Shown here piece by piece: positions 26,409-34,999 of a DNA stretch of 64,000 bases. Position 1 is the first letter of the stretch, and each line of letters begins with the position of its first letter. The notes beneath the pieces are model-generated. The model was given only the letters and a program-made list of their open reading frames with translations. It did no database searches and had not been told where the DNA came from. Both the position numbers and the translations under genes were made by a program. The stretch is from Arthrobacter globiformis (GTDB taxonomy: Bacteria > Actinomycetota > Actinomycetes > Actinomycetales > Micrococcaceae), in assembly GCF_030815865.1 (NCBI RefSeq), contig NZ_JAUSXI010000001.1:4526001-4590000 (forward strand), written 5' to 3'.

Positions 26409-27163
26409 CAGATCGGCAACTTCACATCGGTTTGGAACCAGTACTGCAACTCGGTGACCCAGGCTCCCCACAGACCCGTGGCCATCAGGATGCCCAGGAC
26501 AATCAGGACTCCGCCGCCGGTGCGCTGGATGCCCAGCCGGTGCTTGCGGAAGAAGGACATCACTCCCGCGCCGCGGCGCACGGCCAGGGCGATCAGCAGG
26601 AACGGGATGCCCAGCCCAAGGCTATAGACGAAGGCCAGGAACGCGCCCTTCGCGGCGGAGGAGCCGCCGGAGAGGCTCAGGAGCTGGACGGCGGAATAGG
26701 TGGGTCCGATGCAGGGCGCCCAGCCGAGGCCGAACGTGATTCCCAGCAGCGGCGCACCCCAGAGGCCCGCCGGCGGTTTGGCATGGATCTTGGCGTCGCG
26801 CTGGAACCAGGAGAAGCCGCCCATGAACACCACGCCCATGAGGATCACCAGGACGCCCAGGACTTGCGTAACCCAGGCGTTCTGCCCGCCGGAGATCAGC
26901 GAGCCCAGCTGTCCGAACGCGCCGCCGAGCAGCACGAAGATCACCGAGAAGCCGAGCACGAACAGGCCGATGCCGGCGAGCATGCGGCCGCGCTTCTGCT
27001 TCTGCAGGTCCACGCCGGTGAGGCCGGTGACGTAGCCCAGGTATCCGGGCACCAGTGGGAGCACGCACGGTGAGAGGAAGGATACGAGTCCTGCCAGCAG
27101 CGCCACGGGGATGGCGAGCAGCAGCGAACCGTTCAGGATGGCTTCGGCGAAGGGGCTGTTCAC
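26408..27163 (-). CDS. ccdA: Thiol-disulfide transporter CcdA
   Basis: A 251-residue protein with six membrane helices. SFLSPCVLPLVPGYLGYVTG holds the first redox Cys and LGWAPCIGPTYSAV the second. It passes electrons from cytoplasmic thioredoxin across the membrane to the TlpA/ResA-like protein encoded next to it, keeping the apocytochrome haem-binding thiols reduced. Overlap with resB shows translational coupling. Confidence 0.93.
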   Translation of the reverse strand: MNSPFAEAILNGSLLLAIPVALLAGLVSFLSPCVLPLVPGYLGYVTGLTGVDLQKQKRGRMLAGIGLFVLGFSVIFVLLGGAFGQLGSLISGGQNAWVTQVLGVLVILMGVVFMGGFSWFQRDAKIHAKPPAGLWGAPLLGITFGLGWAPCIGPTYSAVQLLSLSGGSSAAKGAFLAFVYSLGLGIPFLLIALAVRRGAGVMSFFRKHRLGIQRTGGGVLIVLGILMATGLWGAWVTELQYWFQTDVKLPI

Positions 27164-27169
27164 GGGAGG

Positions 27170-27781
27170 TTACTCTGCCACGGTGGACTGGATGAGAGCT
27201 TTGAGTGTGCCCTTCTCGATCTCCCCCAGAACACGCGACGCCACCCGGCCCTGCTTGTCCACCACGAGCGTCGTGGGGACGGCGCCAGGGGGCACCAGAC
27301 CGGACACGGCCAGCAGCACGCTGCCGTCCTTGTCATCGAAGCTCGGGTAGGTAAGGCCGAAGGTCTTGTCAAAGGCGTCGGCTGTGGCCTTCTCATCGCG
27401 CAGGTTCACGCCGAAGAACTGGACGCCCTTGGGCTTGAACTCCTGGTGGAGGGCTTCCAGCAGCGGCGCCTCAACCCGGCACGGCGCGCAGGCGGCAAAC
27501 CAGAAGTTCAGCACGGTGACCTTGCCCAGGAAATCCTTGGGCGCCACGGCGGTGCCGTTGAACAGGGTGCCCTGGATTTCGACGGCAGATTTGCGGTCTG
27601 CAGCGGCGAATTCCGTCACCGAACCGTCGCCGGCCACGTAGTTCTTGTTGTCTCCGGCCTTGGCCTGCTTGGCCAGGGCGTCCTCCTGGGCGCAGGCGGA
27701 CAGGCCCAGCGTGATTGCCGTGAGGGCCAGGCCGCCGGCGGCGAGGACGCTGCGGCGGGAACTTTTGGGCGTTTCAGTCAT
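27170..27781 (-). CDS. TlpA-family thiol-disulfide reductase (ResA-like lipoprotein)
   Basis: A 203-residue lipoprotein: a twin-Arg-containing signal (SSRRSVLAAGGLALTAITLGLSAC) with the lipid-bearing Cys at about 30, then a thioredoxin fold with active site CAPC in NFWFAACAPCRVEAPLL, and the cis-Pro loop in GAVPTTLVVDKQG. It probably reduces apocytochrome c thiols with electrons from CcdA. It sits 6 bases before ccdA. Confidence 0.9.
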   Translation of the reverse strand: MTETPKSSRRSVLAAGGLALTAITLGLSACAQEDALAKQAKAGDNKNYVAGDGSVTEFAAADRKSAVEIQGTLFNGTAVAPKDFLGKVTVLNFWFAACAPCRVEAPLLEALHQEFKPKGVQFFGVNLRDEKATADAFDKTFGLTYPSFDDKDGSVLLAVSGLVPPGAVPTTLVVDKQGRVASRVLGEIEKGTLKALIQSTVAE

Positions 27782-27784
27782 AAC

Positions 27785-28450
27785 TTAGGCTCCGGGGGTG
27801 CTCGAGGCACCGGGAAGAAGGGCGGCGGCGGGTTCGCTGTACTCCACGCGCAGCAGGGCACCGTCGTCGCCGAAAACCAGGGAGGTGAGCGAAGTAAGGG
27901 TGCATTCGCGTTTCCGCGGATCGTGCCACAGCGGCCTGCCCTCGGCGCTGAGCCGCGTGGCCCAGATCGGAAGCTGGTGGCAGACCAGGATGGCCTCGGC
28001 ACCGTCGCCGCCAAGCTCGATGGCCTTGGCGCGCGCTTCTTGGACGGCCTCGGTCACACGGGCTGCCTGCAGCTTGTAGGGCTCGCCCCAGGACGGCCGG
28101 AAAGGGTTGATCAGGTGCGGCCAGTGCTTGGGGTTGCGCAGCTCGGCCTTGGTGACCTTCATCCCTTCGAAGTAGTTTTCCGCCTCGATGATGCGGCCGT
28201 CGGTGTGGATGTCCAGCCCGAGAGCTTCCGAGGTGGGCTGGGCCGTTTCCTGGGCACGGGTGAGCGGCGACGCCACCAGGTACACGATGTTGGCGCCCTG
28301 GGAGACGCGTTCGCGGAAGTGCTCGGCGAGCGTCTGCGCCATCTGCCGGCCAAGTTCGGAGAGGTGGAATTCAGGCAGCCTGCCGTACAGGACACCTTCG
28401 GGGTTATGGACCTCGCCGTGGCGGAGCAAATGGACAGTGGCTTGGGGCAT
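27785..28450 (-). CDS. Histidine phosphatase family protein
   Basis: A 221-residue phosphoglycerate mutase-like phosphatase. The catalytic RHG is at residues 10-12 (HLLRHGEVHNPEGVLYGR), followed by LSELGRQMAQTLAEHF and the second His in ILVCHQLPIWAT. It is the first gene of the cytochrome c maturation cluster, a common arrangement in actinobacteria, though a role in that process has not been shown. Substrate unknown. Confidence 0.85.
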   Translation of the reverse strand: MPQATVHLLRHGEVHNPEGVLYGRLPEFHLSELGRQMAQTLAEHFRERVSQGANIVYLVASPLTRAQETAQPTSEALGLDIHTDGRIIEAENYFEGMKVTKAELRNPKHWPHLINPFRPSWGEPYKLQAARVTEAVQEARAKAIELGGDGAEAILVCHQLPIWATRLSAEGRPLWHDPRKRECTLTSLTSLVFGDDGALLRVEYSEPAAALLPGASSTPGA

Positions 28451-28648
28451 GTCTACCAGTTTCTCAAAGGGCAGGGGTAATGGCGAAATCTTCTACATCT
28501 AGTAGAACTCAGAAATTTTTAGAAAAGTTCCCAACCGATGGAATAAAAGATGCAAATGCATGTTTATACTGGATGCAGCAGTTAGTTGAGACTTCAATAA
28601 AAGCTTCAACGACTACCGGATAGACCCACTGATACAAGGAGAACCACC

Positions 28649-29197
28649 ATGGCACTTTCCACCGAACTCACCCGCGGCACCTGGACCCTCGACAACTCCC
28701 ACAGCGAAATCGCCTTCACCGTCCGCCACGCCGGCATCAGCAAGGTCCGCGGCCAGTTCAAGGACGCCACCGCAACCCTGGACCTCGCCGACGACGTGAC
28801 GGCCACCAAGGTCGAGGCCACCATCCAGACCGCCAGCTTCGACTCCGGCGACGCCAACCGCGACGGCCACGTCCGCGGCGAAGACTTCTTCGACGTCGAG
28901 AAGTTCCCGGAGATCTCCTTCGTCTCCAACGGCCTCGTTGCCAACGGCGACAGCTACGAACTCCAGGGCGACCTGACCATCAAGGGTGTCACCCGCCCCG
29001 TCTCCCTCGAGACCGAATTGAACGGCGTTGCAGTTGACCCCTTCGGCAACACCCGCGCCGGTGTTTCCGCCGAGACCACCATCAGCCGCAAGGACTTCGG
29101 CCTGACCTGGAACGCCGTGCTGGAAGCCGGCGGCGTCCTGGTCAGCGACAAGGTTGCCATCAACCTTGAACTTGCCTTCATCGCACCTGCAGCCTAG
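28649..29197 (+). CDS. YceI family protein
   Basis: A 182-residue lipocalin-like protein without a signal peptide. RGTWTLDNSHSEIAFTVRHAGISKVRGQF, FFDVEKFPEISFVS and KDFGLTWNAVLEAGGVLV are the YceI blocks. Members bind isoprenoid or fatty acid-like ligands. It has an AAGGAG site. The AT-rich upstream region (28500-28620) holds TGCAAATGCA and a loose palindrome GTTGA...TCAAC, which may be operators of a MarR- or TetR-type regulator, and a TATACT that could be the -10 box. Confidence 0.88.
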   Translation: MALSTELTRGTWTLDNSHSEIAFTVRHAGISKVRGQFKDATATLDLADDVTATKVEATIQTASFDSGDANRDGHVRGEDFFDVEKFPEISFVSNGLVANGDSYELQGDLTIKGVTRPVSLETELNGVAVDPFGNTRAGVSAETTISRKDFGLTWNAVLEAGGVLVSDKVAINLELAFIAPAA

Positions 29198-29236
29198 GTT
29201 TCAGGCAGGTCCGGCAGCCACGATTACTGGCATCGA

Positions 29237-29282
29237 AACGCCCCGTCCGCGGACTCTCCGCAGACGGGGCGTTCGGCTTTCG
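29237..29282 (+). terminator. Terminator after the YceI gene
   Basis: AACGCCCCGTC (29237-29247) and GACGGGGCGTT (29263-29273) are perfect complements with an inner GCGGA/TCCGC stem; CGGCTTT follows, a short U-tract. Confidence 0.7.
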
Positions 29283-29324
29283 GCCTTCTGGAATTGGCAT
29301 GGTCCCGGGCTTAAAGTGAAGGCC

Positions 29325-29782
29325 ATGAGCACCCCCAGCGATGAACCGGAGCCCCCTGAGCGCGGGGCCGTGCCGCCGTCCGGCAGCGACCATCCGCCGC
29401 CGGGACAGCCGACGCCGGGACAGCCGTTTCCGGGGCAGCCGTTTCCGGGGCAGCAGCCGCCCGCCAGTGGGGGCCGGTTCGCTTTCGAGATGCCGGCAGA
29501 CCGGCCACGGAACTTCGGCGAGGCTTTGCCAGCCGGCGGCTTCTCCGGCCTCTTCGGCGTGACAGGGCTGCCCACAGAGCTCAAGGTGTCCTACTGGATC
29601 TGGGTCGGCTGGCCCTCACCATCGTGGCCGCGGCTTCGCTACTGCTGGCCATCATCAGCTCGAGTTTCCCGGCGGGCCAGGACGGGAACTGGCTGGGCTT
29701 CATGGTGAGTCTCGTGGCCACCGTGCTGATGTGGGTACCCAACTCCCAGAAATGGTTCGCCGCGGCACGGGACCGCCCCTGA
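29325..29782 (+). pseudogene. Frameshifted Pro-rich membrane protein
   Basis: From the ATG at 29325 the first frame reads a Pro/Gly-rich head with PGQPTPGQPFPGQPFPGQ and then LPTELKVSYWIW. At about 29600 the coding signal moves to another frame: LALTIVAAASLLLAIISSSF, then GNWLGFMVSLVATVLMWVPNSQKWFAAARDRP and a TGA at 29780. Both halves together match the Pro/Gln-rich small membrane protein pattern of the next gene. One indel near 29600, or a sequencing error, explains it. Confidence 0.65.
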
Positions 29783-30000
29783 TAGATACCCGGCAAACTC
29801 CTCCCGGCAACGCCGCCGATTTTCAAAGCCGAGAATCCCCTGCCGGCAGCGTTTCCGCAGGTTGGCCCGCCTTTGGAATACCTCTCCGGAATGATCCACC
29901 GCGCACCCGCTGAGGGGTACGGTGGGAAGTGAACCATGCTGGGGAGGGCAGGCGTCTGAACCGGTAGCCGATTCAGACGTCACTACGCAAAGGACCGCTC

Positions 30001-30870
30001 ATGAGCAATCCTCCAGTCCCGCACTCCAATGACCCCGGCTCCAACGAGCCCGACGACGGTTCCCAGCCAGGCAACGGGCAGCCCCGCTTCGGGCAGGGCA
30101 CCCCCCAGTACGGCCAGAACGCACCGCAGTACGGACAGGACGGGCAGGGCGGACAAGGCGCTCCTCAGTACGGACAGAATGCTCCGCAGTATGGCCAGGG
30201 CGGACAAAGCACCCCGCAGTACGGCCAGAACTCGCCACAGTACGGACAGGGCGGACAAGGCGCTCCCGAGTACGGACAGCCCCCGTATGGCCAAAACCCG
30301 CCGCAGTACGGACAGTCGCAGTCCGGTCAGTCCCCCTACGGCCAGAGCCCTTACGGCCAGTCCCCCTACGGGCAGTACCCGTCGGAACAGGCCCAGGCAG
30401 CCACCGGCGCCGGCGTCCCGAAGTTCGTGAATTATTCCTTCTGGATGATCATCGCTGCGGGCGTCCTGTCGATCCTGTCCATCCTGATCACGATTCCCAC
30501 CCTGGATGACCCGGCCATGCGGAGCACCTTCGAAGAGCAGCTGCGCGGCAGCGGCCAGAACATCGCGTTCGAGGACGTCAAGGGCTTCATCATCGGAACC
30601 ATGGTGGTCTTTGCCCTGATCGGCGCTGGCCTCTACGCGCTGGTGGCGTTCAACGTCCGGAAGGGCAAGAACTGGGCACGCATCCTGGGCACCGTCTTTG
30701 CGGCACTCTCCGTGTTCACCCTTTTCCCGCTGGGCCTGAACACCCTGGTGGGCCTCCTCGGCATCGCCGCGATCGTGATGCTGTACCTGCCGGGAGCGGC
30801 ACCATACTTCCAGAAGCCGCAGCCGTTCGCCAACCCCTACTCGCAGCCGGGCGGCCCGTACGGCCGCTAG
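30001..30870 (+). CDS. Membrane protein with Tyr/Gln/Gly-rich repeat head
   Basis: A 289-residue protein. Residues 25-130 are low-complexity repeats of PQYGQ, YGQN and SPYGQ, likely disordered and cytoplasmic. Three or four membrane helices follow ([56 protein letters not shown]), with the conserved [11 protein letters not shown] loop found in many actinobacterial proteins of this layout. The tail is again Gln/Pro/Gly-rich. Such heads can drive condensate-like assembly, but no function is known. Confidence 0.8.
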   Translation: MSNPPVPHSNDPGSNEPDDGSQPGNGQPRFGQGTPQYGQNAPQYGQDGQGGQGAPQYGQNAPQYGQGGQSTPQYGQNSPQYGQGGQGAPEYGQPPYGQNPPQYGQSQSGQSPYGQSPYGQSPYGQYPSEQAQAATGAGVPKFVNYSFWMIIAAGVLSILSILITIPTLDDPAMRSTFEEQLRGSGQNIAFEDVKGFIIGTMVVFALIGAGLYALVAFNVRKGKNWARILGTVFAALSVFTLFPLGLNTLVGLLGIAAIVMLYLPGAAPYFQKPQPFANPYSQPGGPYGR

Positions 30871-30967
30871 GCGCAGCGCACAACTGCTAGCTACGGGCAA
30901 GCCGCCAGGCACCCCGCAAAGCAACAAGTCTTCCCGCCAACGGGCGCGGATTCCTGAAAAGCCGAGG

Positions 30968-31672
30968 TTACTCCGGCTGGCCGGGCGTCTGCGCCCGTTG
31001 CGCGTGGTAGGCCAGGATCTGCAGCTCGGTGGCCATGTCCACCTTCCTCAGCGTCACGTCGTCGGGCACCTGGAGCATCACGGGCGCAAAACTGAGGATG
31101 CTGCGCACGCCGGCACCCACCACCCGGTCACAGATGCTCTGGGCCACTGCGGCAGGCAGCGCCAGCACCACCATGTTGGTGCCGGTCCGCTCCAGGACGG
31201 TTTCCAAGTCCGCAACGTCGCTGACCCGCAGCCAGCCCACCTCGTTGCCCACCACCATCTGGTCGGCGTCGAAGATGGCAACCACGTCAAAGCCCCTGGA
31301 TTCGAAGCCGCCGTAGCGGGCCAGTGCCTTGCCCAGGTTGCCGGCGCCGACAATCGCGACTTTCCAGTCATGCGTCAGGCCCAGTGCGGCGGCGATGTGG
31401 CGGCTCAGGTACTGCACCTCATAGCCCACGCCGCGGGTGCCATAGGAGCCCACGTGGGACAGATCCTTGCGGAGGGTTGAGGAGCTGACTCCGGAAAGCT
31501 CAGCCAATGATTCGGAGGAGACGCGCTCGGTGCCTTCGGCCAGCAAGGAGTTCAGGGCACGCAGGTAGATCGTCAGCCGGGCCACGGCCGCCGGCGGAAT
31601 CTGCTTTCCGGCAGCACCGGTGGGCCCGGTTGGCCCGGGCACGGCTTGGGATGGTAGATCGAGCGAAGTCAC
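30968..31672 (-). CDS. rex: Redox-sensing transcriptional repressor Rex
   Basis: About 234 residues. An N-terminal winged helix (IPPAAVARLTIYLRALNSLL, SSESLAELSGVSSSTLRKDLSHVGSYGTRGVGY) precedes a Rossmann domain (VAIVGAGNLGKALARYGG) that binds NADH/NAD+. Rex represses respiratory and fermentation genes and leaves DNA when NADH rises. I chose the GTG at 31672, which has GGAG 6 bases upstream; a GTG at 31705 would overlap the probable -10 box. Confidence 0.92.
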   Translation of the reverse strand: MTSLDLPSQAVPGPTGPTGAAGKQIPPAAVARLTIYLRALNSLLAEGTERVSSESLAELSGVSSSTLRKDLSHVGSYGTRGVGYEVQYLSRHIAAALGLTHDWKVAIVGAGNLGKALARYGGFESRGFDVVAIFDADQMVVGNEVGWLRVSDVADLETVLERTGTNMVVLALPAAVAQSICDRVVGAGVRSILSFAPVMLQVPDDVTLRKVDMATELQILAYHAQRAQTPGQPE

Positions 31673-31703
31673 TATCTGCTCCGTTGCGTCGCGTTGTGAG
31701 TCC

Positions 31704-31730
31704 ACTCTAAATCCCCATCAGTTATGTCAA
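31704..31730 (-). promoter_or_regulatory. Possible rex promoter
   Basis: On the minus strand TTGACA (31725-31730) is followed after 15 bases by TAGAGT (31704-31709), about 30 bases before the chosen GTG. The spacer is short. No TGTGAANNNNTTCACA-type Rex site was found here. Confidence 0.4.
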
Positions 31731-31758
31731 CAAAGCCGACGCCATTGTTCGAAATCAG

Positions 31759-32016
31759 CTAATCCCCTGCGATGGCCCGGCGCAGGACACGCTCCAGGTG
31801 CGCCTCGTCGATCTTCCAGAAGTCGCGCTGGATCCCATCCACCAGCACCACCGGAATCTCCTCGGCGTAGCGGTCGCGCAATTCGTCGTCGGAGTCCAGC
31901 TGCCGCTCGGTCCACTCAAGTCCCAGCCCGGCAGTCACCCGGCCGACGGCGTCGCGTGCCGCGGCGCACAGGTGGCAGTCAGCTTTGGTGAGGAGAACGA
32001 CGTCGGGATTTGCCAT
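31759..32016 (-). CDS. Glutaredoxin family protein
   Basis: An 85-residue thioredoxin-fold protein with CHLC in LLTKADCHLCAAARDAV and the cis-Pro loop EEIPVVLVDG. It probably reduces disulfides, with mycothiol rather than glutathione as the likely thiol in this group (inference). It is followed by rex on the same strand and divergent from the HAD phosphatase; this neighbourhood is conserved in actinobacteria. Confidence 0.87.
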   Translation of the reverse strand: MANPDVVLLTKADCHLCAAARDAVGRVTAGLGLEWTERQLDSDDELRDRYAEEIPVVLVDGIQRDFWKIDEAHLERVLRRAIAGD

Positions 32017-32099
32017 GCTTCAACCGTATCGCCGTTCCCGGCGGTGAGCGACGCGGCGGCCGTCAGGTGCGGGGTACTGCATTGACTAGACTCAGTGGC

Positions 32100-32918
32100 A
32101 TGCCCGAGGAGAAGTACGTCGCTGTGGCCCACCGTCCGGTTGCGAAGCAGCAACACGGCGAGGCTGCCTTCTTCGACGTCGACAACACCCTCATGCGCGG
32201 CGCCAGCCTGTTCCACGTGGCCAGGAAAATGCACCAGCGCGGAGCCTTCACAATTGCGCAGGCAGCGGGTATGGCGTGGAAGCAGCTCAAGTTCGTGCTC
32301 CGGGGCGAGAACCTCAATGACGTCCACGCGGTGCGGGATGCCGCGCTGAGGCTTGCCGCCGGCATCACGGAGGAGGACATCAGGGCGCTGGGCGAGGAAG
32401 TCTACGACGAGATGATCGCCTCCCGGATCTGGCCTGGCGCGAAGGCCCTGGCCGAGCAGCACCTGCGGGTGGGCCGGAAGGTGTGGCTCGTCACCGCGAC
32501 GCCGATCGAGGTGGCCACGGTGATTTCCACCCGGCTGGGGCTCACCGGCGCCCTCGGGACAGTGGGCGAGACCAAGGACGGCTTCTACACCGGCAGGCTC
32601 GTCGGGGACATCCTGCACGGCGCAGCCAAAGCCGTGGCGGTCCAGGGCATCGCGGACAACCACGGACTGGACCTGAAGCGCTGCTGGGCGTACAGCGACT
32701 CCTACAACGACATCCCGCTGCTGACGATGGTGGGCCACCCCGTGGCGATCAACCCGGACGCCCGCCTGCGCAAGCACGCCCGCGAACACAACTGGCCGGT
32801 CTACGACTTCCGCTCAGGCCGCCGGGCCGCCACCCTGGGCCTGAAAGCAGCCACTGCAGGCGGAGCAGTCTACGGCCTCTGGCGGGGCTACACCCGCTTC
32901 CGCGGCCCCCGCGCCTGA
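32100..32918 (+). CDS. HAD-IB family hydrolase (SerB-like)
   Basis: A 272-residue HAD phosphatase. Motif I is AAFFDVDNTLMRGAS (nucleophile and acid Asp), motif II VTATP, motif III Lys in the GAAKAVAVQG region, and motif IV YSDSYNDIPLL. A hydrophobic C-terminal stretch (TLGLKAATAGGAVYGLW) may touch the membrane. It resembles the SerB1/CicA group placed beside the glutaredoxin and bS22 genes in mycobacteria; the substrate could be phosphoserine or a lysophospholipid. Confidence 0.85.
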   Translation: MPEEKYVAVAHRPVAKQQHGEAAFFDVDNTLMRGASLFHVARKMHQRGAFTIAQAAGMAWKQLKFVLRGENLNDVHAVRDAALRLAAGITEEDIRALGEEVYDEMIASRIWPGAKALAEQHLRVGRKVWLVTATPIEVATVISTRLGLTGALGTVGETKDGFYTGRLVGDILHGAAKAVAVQGIADNHGLDLKRCWAYSDSYNDIPLLTMVGHPVAINPDARLRKHAREHNWPVYDFRSGRRAATLGLKAATAGGAVYGLWRGYTRFRGPRA

Positions 32919-33021
32919 CGCTGCTTTTCCCCTTCGACGCGCCGATTCCCCCACGACACGGGATTTGCCCCTGCGCCAGGCGTTTTGCGCGTCGCGGGAC
33001 GGCCTGCGCGGCGCGGGACGC

Positions 33022-33056
33022 AAAAATGCCCGCACCCTCGAAAGGGAGCGGGCATT
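33022..33056 (-). terminator. Terminator of the bS22 gene
   Basis: On the minus strand AATGCCCGC, an inner TCCCT/AGGGT pair, and GCGGGCATT form a stem ending in TTTTT. The stem begins 18 bases past the bS22 stop. Confidence 0.85.
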
Positions 33057-33073
33057 GACGCGTAGAGCGGACT

Positions 33074-33172
33074 CTACTTCTTATTGCGGCGCTGGTGACG
33101 GGTCTTACGAAGCAACTTGCGGTGCTTCTTCTTGGCCATACGCTTGCGACGCTTCTTAATAACTGAACCCAC
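33074..33172 (-). CDS. 30S ribosomal protein bS22 (AURKAIP1/COX24 domain)
   Basis: A 32-residue, very basic protein: it opens MGSVIKKRRKRMAKKKHRK and ends RRNKK. This is the actinobacterial bS22, which sits on the small ribosomal subunit near the decoding region. Start GTG at 33172 with AAGGAA upstream. The HTH gene lies before it on the same strand, as the Rv0500A-Rv0500B pair does in Mycobacterium tuberculosis. Confidence 0.92.
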   Translation of the reverse strand: MGSVIKKRRKRMAKKKHRKLLRKTRHQRRNKK

Positions 33173-33394
33173 GAAAGTTCCTTACAAACTAGATGCAGTA
33201 CCTGTCTGATGGAGAAGGTCCGTGGACTGAGCAACAGACTAAACAACTGACAGATTCTTACAGTGACGTAAAACGTTCCTTAACAGCGTACCGCTTATCC
33301 GGAGCACCCCCTGACCAGCACAGCTCCTGTGGCGTGCAGCGGCCCCCAAGGCGGCTGCAGCAACCACGGGATCGGTGCGGTCAGTCGGGTCCGG

Positions 33395-33607
33395 TTAGGC
33401 GGTGCCGGTATGACCGTCCACGACAGCACCCTTGAGGTACTGTTCGACGGCGGTCTCCGGGACGCGGTAGGAGCGGCCGAACCTGACGGCGGGCATCTCC
33501 CCCGAATGGACAAGGCGGTACACGGTCATTTTGGAGACACGCATTACCTCAGCCACCTCGGCCACGGTCAAGAACTTGGCGTTCGAGAAGTTCGACTCTG
33601 CGGACAT
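33395..33607 (-). CDS. Excisionase-type helix-turn-helix DNA-binding protein
   Basis: A 70-residue single-domain MerR-like winged helix: KFLTVAEVAEVMRVSKMTVYRLVHSGEMPAVRFGRSYRVPETAVEQYL. This is the HTH_17 family; the chromosomal copy next to bS22 is conserved in actinobacteria (Rv0500A type), so it is not a phage excisionase. It probably regulates transcription, but its targets are unknown. The 220 bases to bS22 hold no other gene. Confidence 0.87.
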   Translation of the reverse strand: MSAESNFSNAKFLTVAEVAEVMRVSKMTVYRLVHSGEMPAVRFGRSYRVPETAVEQYLKGAVVDGHTGTA

Positions 33608-33705
33608 TACCCATATTCCTTTGCTCTCAGCAACGACGCCGGTCTATCTGCGGTGTGCGCCGATGCTGAGCCATCGAACAACCGTGTGCTAGTTACTCTA
33701 GATGC

Positions 33706-34854
33706 TCACGTGGCCATTGTGAAAGCCCGGCGCTTCCGGGACGATGCGGCCAGCTGTTCGAGGACGGAGGCCGTCACATCCCACTCCATGCAGGCGTCCG
33801 TGACGCTCTGGCCGTAGGCCAGGTCCGAGCGTCCGGCAGCGTGTTCGGCCACATCGAGGTTCTGTGCACCGCCTACGAGGAAGCTCTCCAGCATGACGCC
33901 GGCAATGGCCCCGGCGGCCGTTCCCGCGTCCTCGAGCTGGGCGCCGATCTCGAGCGCCACCTCGGCCTGGCGGTGGTGGCTCTTGCCGCTGTTGGCGTGG
34001 CTGGCGTCCACGATCAGCCGCGGGTTGAGGTTCTTGGCGGCGAGCTTGGCGGAGGCCGCTTCGACGTCGGCGGCGGAGTAGTTGGGGCCCTTCCGGCCGC
34101 CGCGGAGGATCACATGGGTGTCGGGGTTGCCGGCGGTGGACACCAGGGCGGCCCGGCCGTCGCCGTCGATCCCGAGGAAAGCCTGGGCTGCGGCGGCAGC
34201 GCCGCAGGCGTCGACCGCAACCTGGAGGTCGCCGTCGGTCCCGTTCTTGAAGCCGATGGGCATGGAGAGGCCGGAGGCGAGCTGCCGGTGGATCTGGCTT
34301 TCCGTGGTCCGCGCGCCGATGGCGCCCCAGGAAATGAGGTCGGCCATGTACTGCGGGCTGATGGGCTCGAGGAACTCGGTGGCGGTGGGGAGACCCAGGG
34401 CGGTGACCTGCTGCAGGAAGCTGCGGGCCGCGCGCAGGCCGCCGGCGATGTCGTGGCTGCCGTCCAGGTGCGGATCGTTAATGAGGCCCTTCCAGCCGAC
34501 GGTGGTGCGCGGCTTTTCGAAGTAGGCGCGCAGGACGATGAGCAGGTCTTCCTTGTGCTTCTCGGCCTGGCTCACCAGCCTGCGGGCGTATTCCAGTCCG
34601 GCCTTGGGGTCGTGGATGGAGCACGGCCCCACGATCACCAGCAGGCGGTCGTCCACGCCGTCCATGATGGCGCGGACTTCGTCGCGGCCGCGCTCGACGA
34701 CGTCGGCCGCCTTCGCGTCCAGCGGCAGTTCCGCGATCATTTCCTGAGGCGTGGGCAGGGCGGTGATCTCGCTGACCCTCAGGTTCGACGTGATCTGGCG
34801 TTTCGACGTCGACGATGCGGGCGACTGCTGGGGTTCGGTGACTGTTGCGCTCAA
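33706..34854 (-). CDS. aroG: 3-deoxy-7-phosphoheptulonate synthase, class I
   Basis: A 382-residue DAHP synthase, the first enzyme of the shikimate pathway, joining phosphoenolpyruvate and erythrose 4-phosphate. Class I motifs: LLVIVGPCSIHDPKAGLEYA (metal Cys), YFEKPRTTVGWKGLINDPHLDGS, SWGAIGARTTESQIHRQLASGLSMPIGFKNGTDG and IVDASHANSGK (metal His). It is the E. coli AroF/G/H type. It starts with TTG at 34854 with AGGA 7 bases upstream. A 23-codon leader rich in aromatic residues and stem-loops precede it, so feedback by attenuation is likely. Confidence 0.92.
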   Translation of the reverse strand: MSATVTEPQQSPASSTSKRQITSNLRVSEITALPTPQEMIAELPLDAKAADVVERGRDEVRAIMDGVDDRLLVIVGPCSIHDPKAGLEYARRLVSQAEKHKEDLLIVLRAYFEKPRTTVGWKGLINDPHLDGSHDIAGGLRAARSFLQQVTALGLPTATEFLEPISPQYMADLISWGAIGARTTESQIHRQLASGLSMPIGFKNGTDGDLQVAVDACGAAAAAQAFLGIDGDGRAALVSTAGNPDTHVILRGGRKGPNYSAADVEAASAKLAAKNLNPRLIVDASHANSGKSHHRQAEVALEIGAQLEDAGTAAGAIAGVMLESFLVGGAQNLDVAEHAAGRSDLAYGQSVTDACMEWDVTASVLEQLAASSRKRRAFTMAT

Positions 34855-34916
34855 TTTGGGGTCCTGTTCCGCGTGGGAGCGGGCCCCTGATCAGAACCCG
34901 CCGTAGATATGGCGAA

Positions 34917-34999
34917 GGGCAGAGAGTGATCTCTGCCCTGTTGGCTCTGAAGGAAAGTTGGATGCGTGTCAGTTAGACGCGGGCCCCTCCAGAGCCAAC
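34917..34999 (-). promoter_or_regulatory. Candidate attenuator stem-loops before DAHP synthase
   Basis: On the minus strand GTTGGCTCTG (34999-34990), directly after the aromatic codons of the leader, pairs perfectly with CAGAGCCAAC (34949-34940). The second stem, GGGCAGAGA with TCTCTGCCC (34938-34917), has a 4-base loop and begins at once after the first. No U-tract follows the second stem, so ending may need Rho or the control may be at translation. GCGGGCCCCT occurs at 34879 and again at 34979. Confidence 0.55.

Noticed and set aside
30060..30390. Repeats that could be taken for a CRISPR-like array
   Set aside because: The repeats are short, irregular and in frame with a membrane protein gene; there are no equal spacers and no cas genes.
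31700..31760. Rex operator before rex
   Set aside because: TTGTGAGTCCAC is only a half match to the Rex consensus and has no inverted partner.
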